From Hyphomicrobiales bacterium (GTDB taxonomy: Bacteria; Pseudomonadota; Alphaproteobacteria; Rhizobiales; Rhizobiaceae): a stretch of 64,000 nt of DNA. Of this stretch, positions 63,309 to 64,000 are shown piece after piece. The translations under genes were made by a program, and so were the position numbers. Position 1 is the first letter of the stretch, and every line of letters begins with the position of its first letter. The notes below the pieces were generated by a model. The model did not search any database. It had not been told where the DNA came from and saw nothing but the letters and a program-made list of their open reading frames with translations. The stretch covers positions 1 to 64,000 of the forward strand of contig JAFKJY010000053.1 of assembly GCA_017305835.1 (NCBI GenBank), read 5' to 3'.

Positions 63309-64000
63309 TCATGGCTTCGGCCTGTCGTTCAAGGCGGCGATGCGGTTCTCGTAGGCCTCGGCATATCCGGGGGCGATGTCGATCGCCTTTTCGTAGTCGG
63401 CAATGGCCTTGTCGAAATCGCCCTTGCCGCGCCAGGCGAGGCCGCGATTGTTGTAGGCGAAGAAATCCCTGGGATCGAGCTCGATGGCCTTTGTGTAGTC
63501 GGCAATGGCCCTGTCGTGGTCGCCCTTGTCGAACCAGACATTGCCGCGGCCATTGTAGGCGTCGCCATATGCGGGATCGAGATCGATGGCCCTGGTGTGG
63601 TCGGCAACGGCCTTGTCGTAGTCGCCCCTCGCCCTCCAGATACGGCCGCGGTCATAGTAGGCGAAGGGTTTTTCCGGCTCGAGGTCGATGACCCTGGTGT
63701 AGTCCGCGATGGCCTTGTCGTAGTCGCCCTTGCGATCCCAGGCATCGCCACGCTCATAGTAGACCTCGGCATTCCGGGGTTCGAGCTCGATGGCTTTCGT
63801 GTAGTCCGCTACAGCCTTGTCGTAATCGTCCTCGTAACTCCACGCGGAGGCGCGGTTTCTATAGGCGATGGCGCGATTCTTCGCCGATACGTTCTTCCCC
63901 GAGATGACTGCGCTACAGGCCTCTATCCGCGCATCGGAGGCGGTGTCGTAGCTCGTGCACAATTCCAGATTGCTCTTTGCATGGGCGTGATCCGCCCCGG
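63309..64000 (-). CDS. Tetratricopeptide-repeat protein, 5'-truncated at window edge
   Basis: The frame is open through the right edge (preceded by residues reading GADHAHAKSNLEL before CTSYD), so the N-terminus, probably a signal peptide, is missing. Five or six canonical 34-residue TPR units (each with YDKAIADYTKAIELDP-like sequence) fill about residues 30-210 of the visible part. TPR proteins of this kind are usually secreted scaffolds for protein interaction. It is 67 bp upstream of the asparaginase on the same strand. Confidence 0.85.
   Translation of the reverse strand, partial: GADHAHAKSNLELCTSYDTASDARIEACSAVISGKNVSAKNRAIAYRNRASAWSYEDDYDKAVADYTKAIELEPRNAEVYYERGDAWDRKGDYDKAIADYTRVIDLEPEKPFAYYDRGRIWRARGDYDKAVADHTRAIDLDPAYGDAYNGRGNVWFDKGDHDRAIADYTKAIELDPRDFFAYNNRGLAWRGKGDFDKAIADYEKAIDIAPGYAEAYENRIAALNDRPKP

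Overview
The window is GC-rich chromosomal DNA from an alphaproteobacterium of the order Hyphomicrobiales (Rhizobiales), most likely a Phyllobacteriaceae/Mesorhizobium-type genome. This rests on the gene families present (FeuN-FeuP-FeuQ, MucR, PleC- and DivJ-like kinases, CcmIEFH, DUF1491, DUF2336, DUF6456, DUF5330), on a gene order I recall from Sinorhizobium, and on rhizobial-style intergenic palindromes. No rRNA or tRNA gene, CRISPR array, integrase or transposase gene was seen.

Layout. 0-7 kb: end of a FUSC-type membrane protein, an EamA exporter, an orphan molybdenum hydroxylase large subunit and aminopeptidase N (pepN). 7-25.4 kb: a PleC-like kinase, a vapBC toxin-antitoxin pair, a peptidoglycan-binding secreted protein, glnE (broken by one in-frame amber codon), a two-component system, degP, the ccmIEFH cytochrome c maturation operon, a small lipoprotein and feuNPQ. 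From glnE to feuN everything lies on the minus strand.

25.4-40.1 kb: a complete gene transfer agent (GTA) structural cluster on the minus strand in the Rhodobacter capsulatus order g1 to g15. It covers small and large terminase, portal, prohead protease, capsid, connectors, tail, tape measure, distal tail, hub, peptidase and megatron, and is followed by a small holin-like protein. Many junctions overlap by 4 bp, two of them with TTG starts. A near-consensus promoter (TTGACA-N17-TAGGGT) with a 13-bp palindrome in its spacer lies upstream of g1. Three kinds of junction carry inserted palindromic repeats.

40.3-64 kb: a class A penicillin-binding protein, DUF1214/DUF1254 proteins, DUF2336 and DUF1491 proteins, a peptidoglycan-binding membrane protein beside a DivJ-like kinase, sufE, a DUF6456 protein with a stand-alone DnaA-domain-IV-like protein, mucR, a small SET-domain protein, two c-type cytochromes, superoxide dismutase, a branched-chain aminotransferase, a haloacid dehalogenase, an L,D-transpeptidase, an accessory nucleotidyltransferase-fold protein framed by strong palindromes, a HerA-like ATPase, a methylmalonyl-CoA mutase small-subunit-like protein, a GreA-type factor, an ReAV-type asparaginase and a truncated TPR protein.

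Themes. Cell-cycle and envelope control is concentrated here: PleC and DivJ homologues (the opposing DivK phosphatase and kinase in Caulobacter), a DnaA-like DNA-binding protein, possible CtrA sites, envelope stress (DegP plus a two-component system, FeuNPQ) and cell-wall enzymes. The GTA cluster is embedded among these conserved genes. The main points for a second look are the amber codon in glnE, the GTA promoter/operator and leader hairpin, the (GGCAGTC)n inverted elements at GTA gene ends, the palindrome-framed nucleotidyltransferase and the DnaA-domain-IV-only protein.
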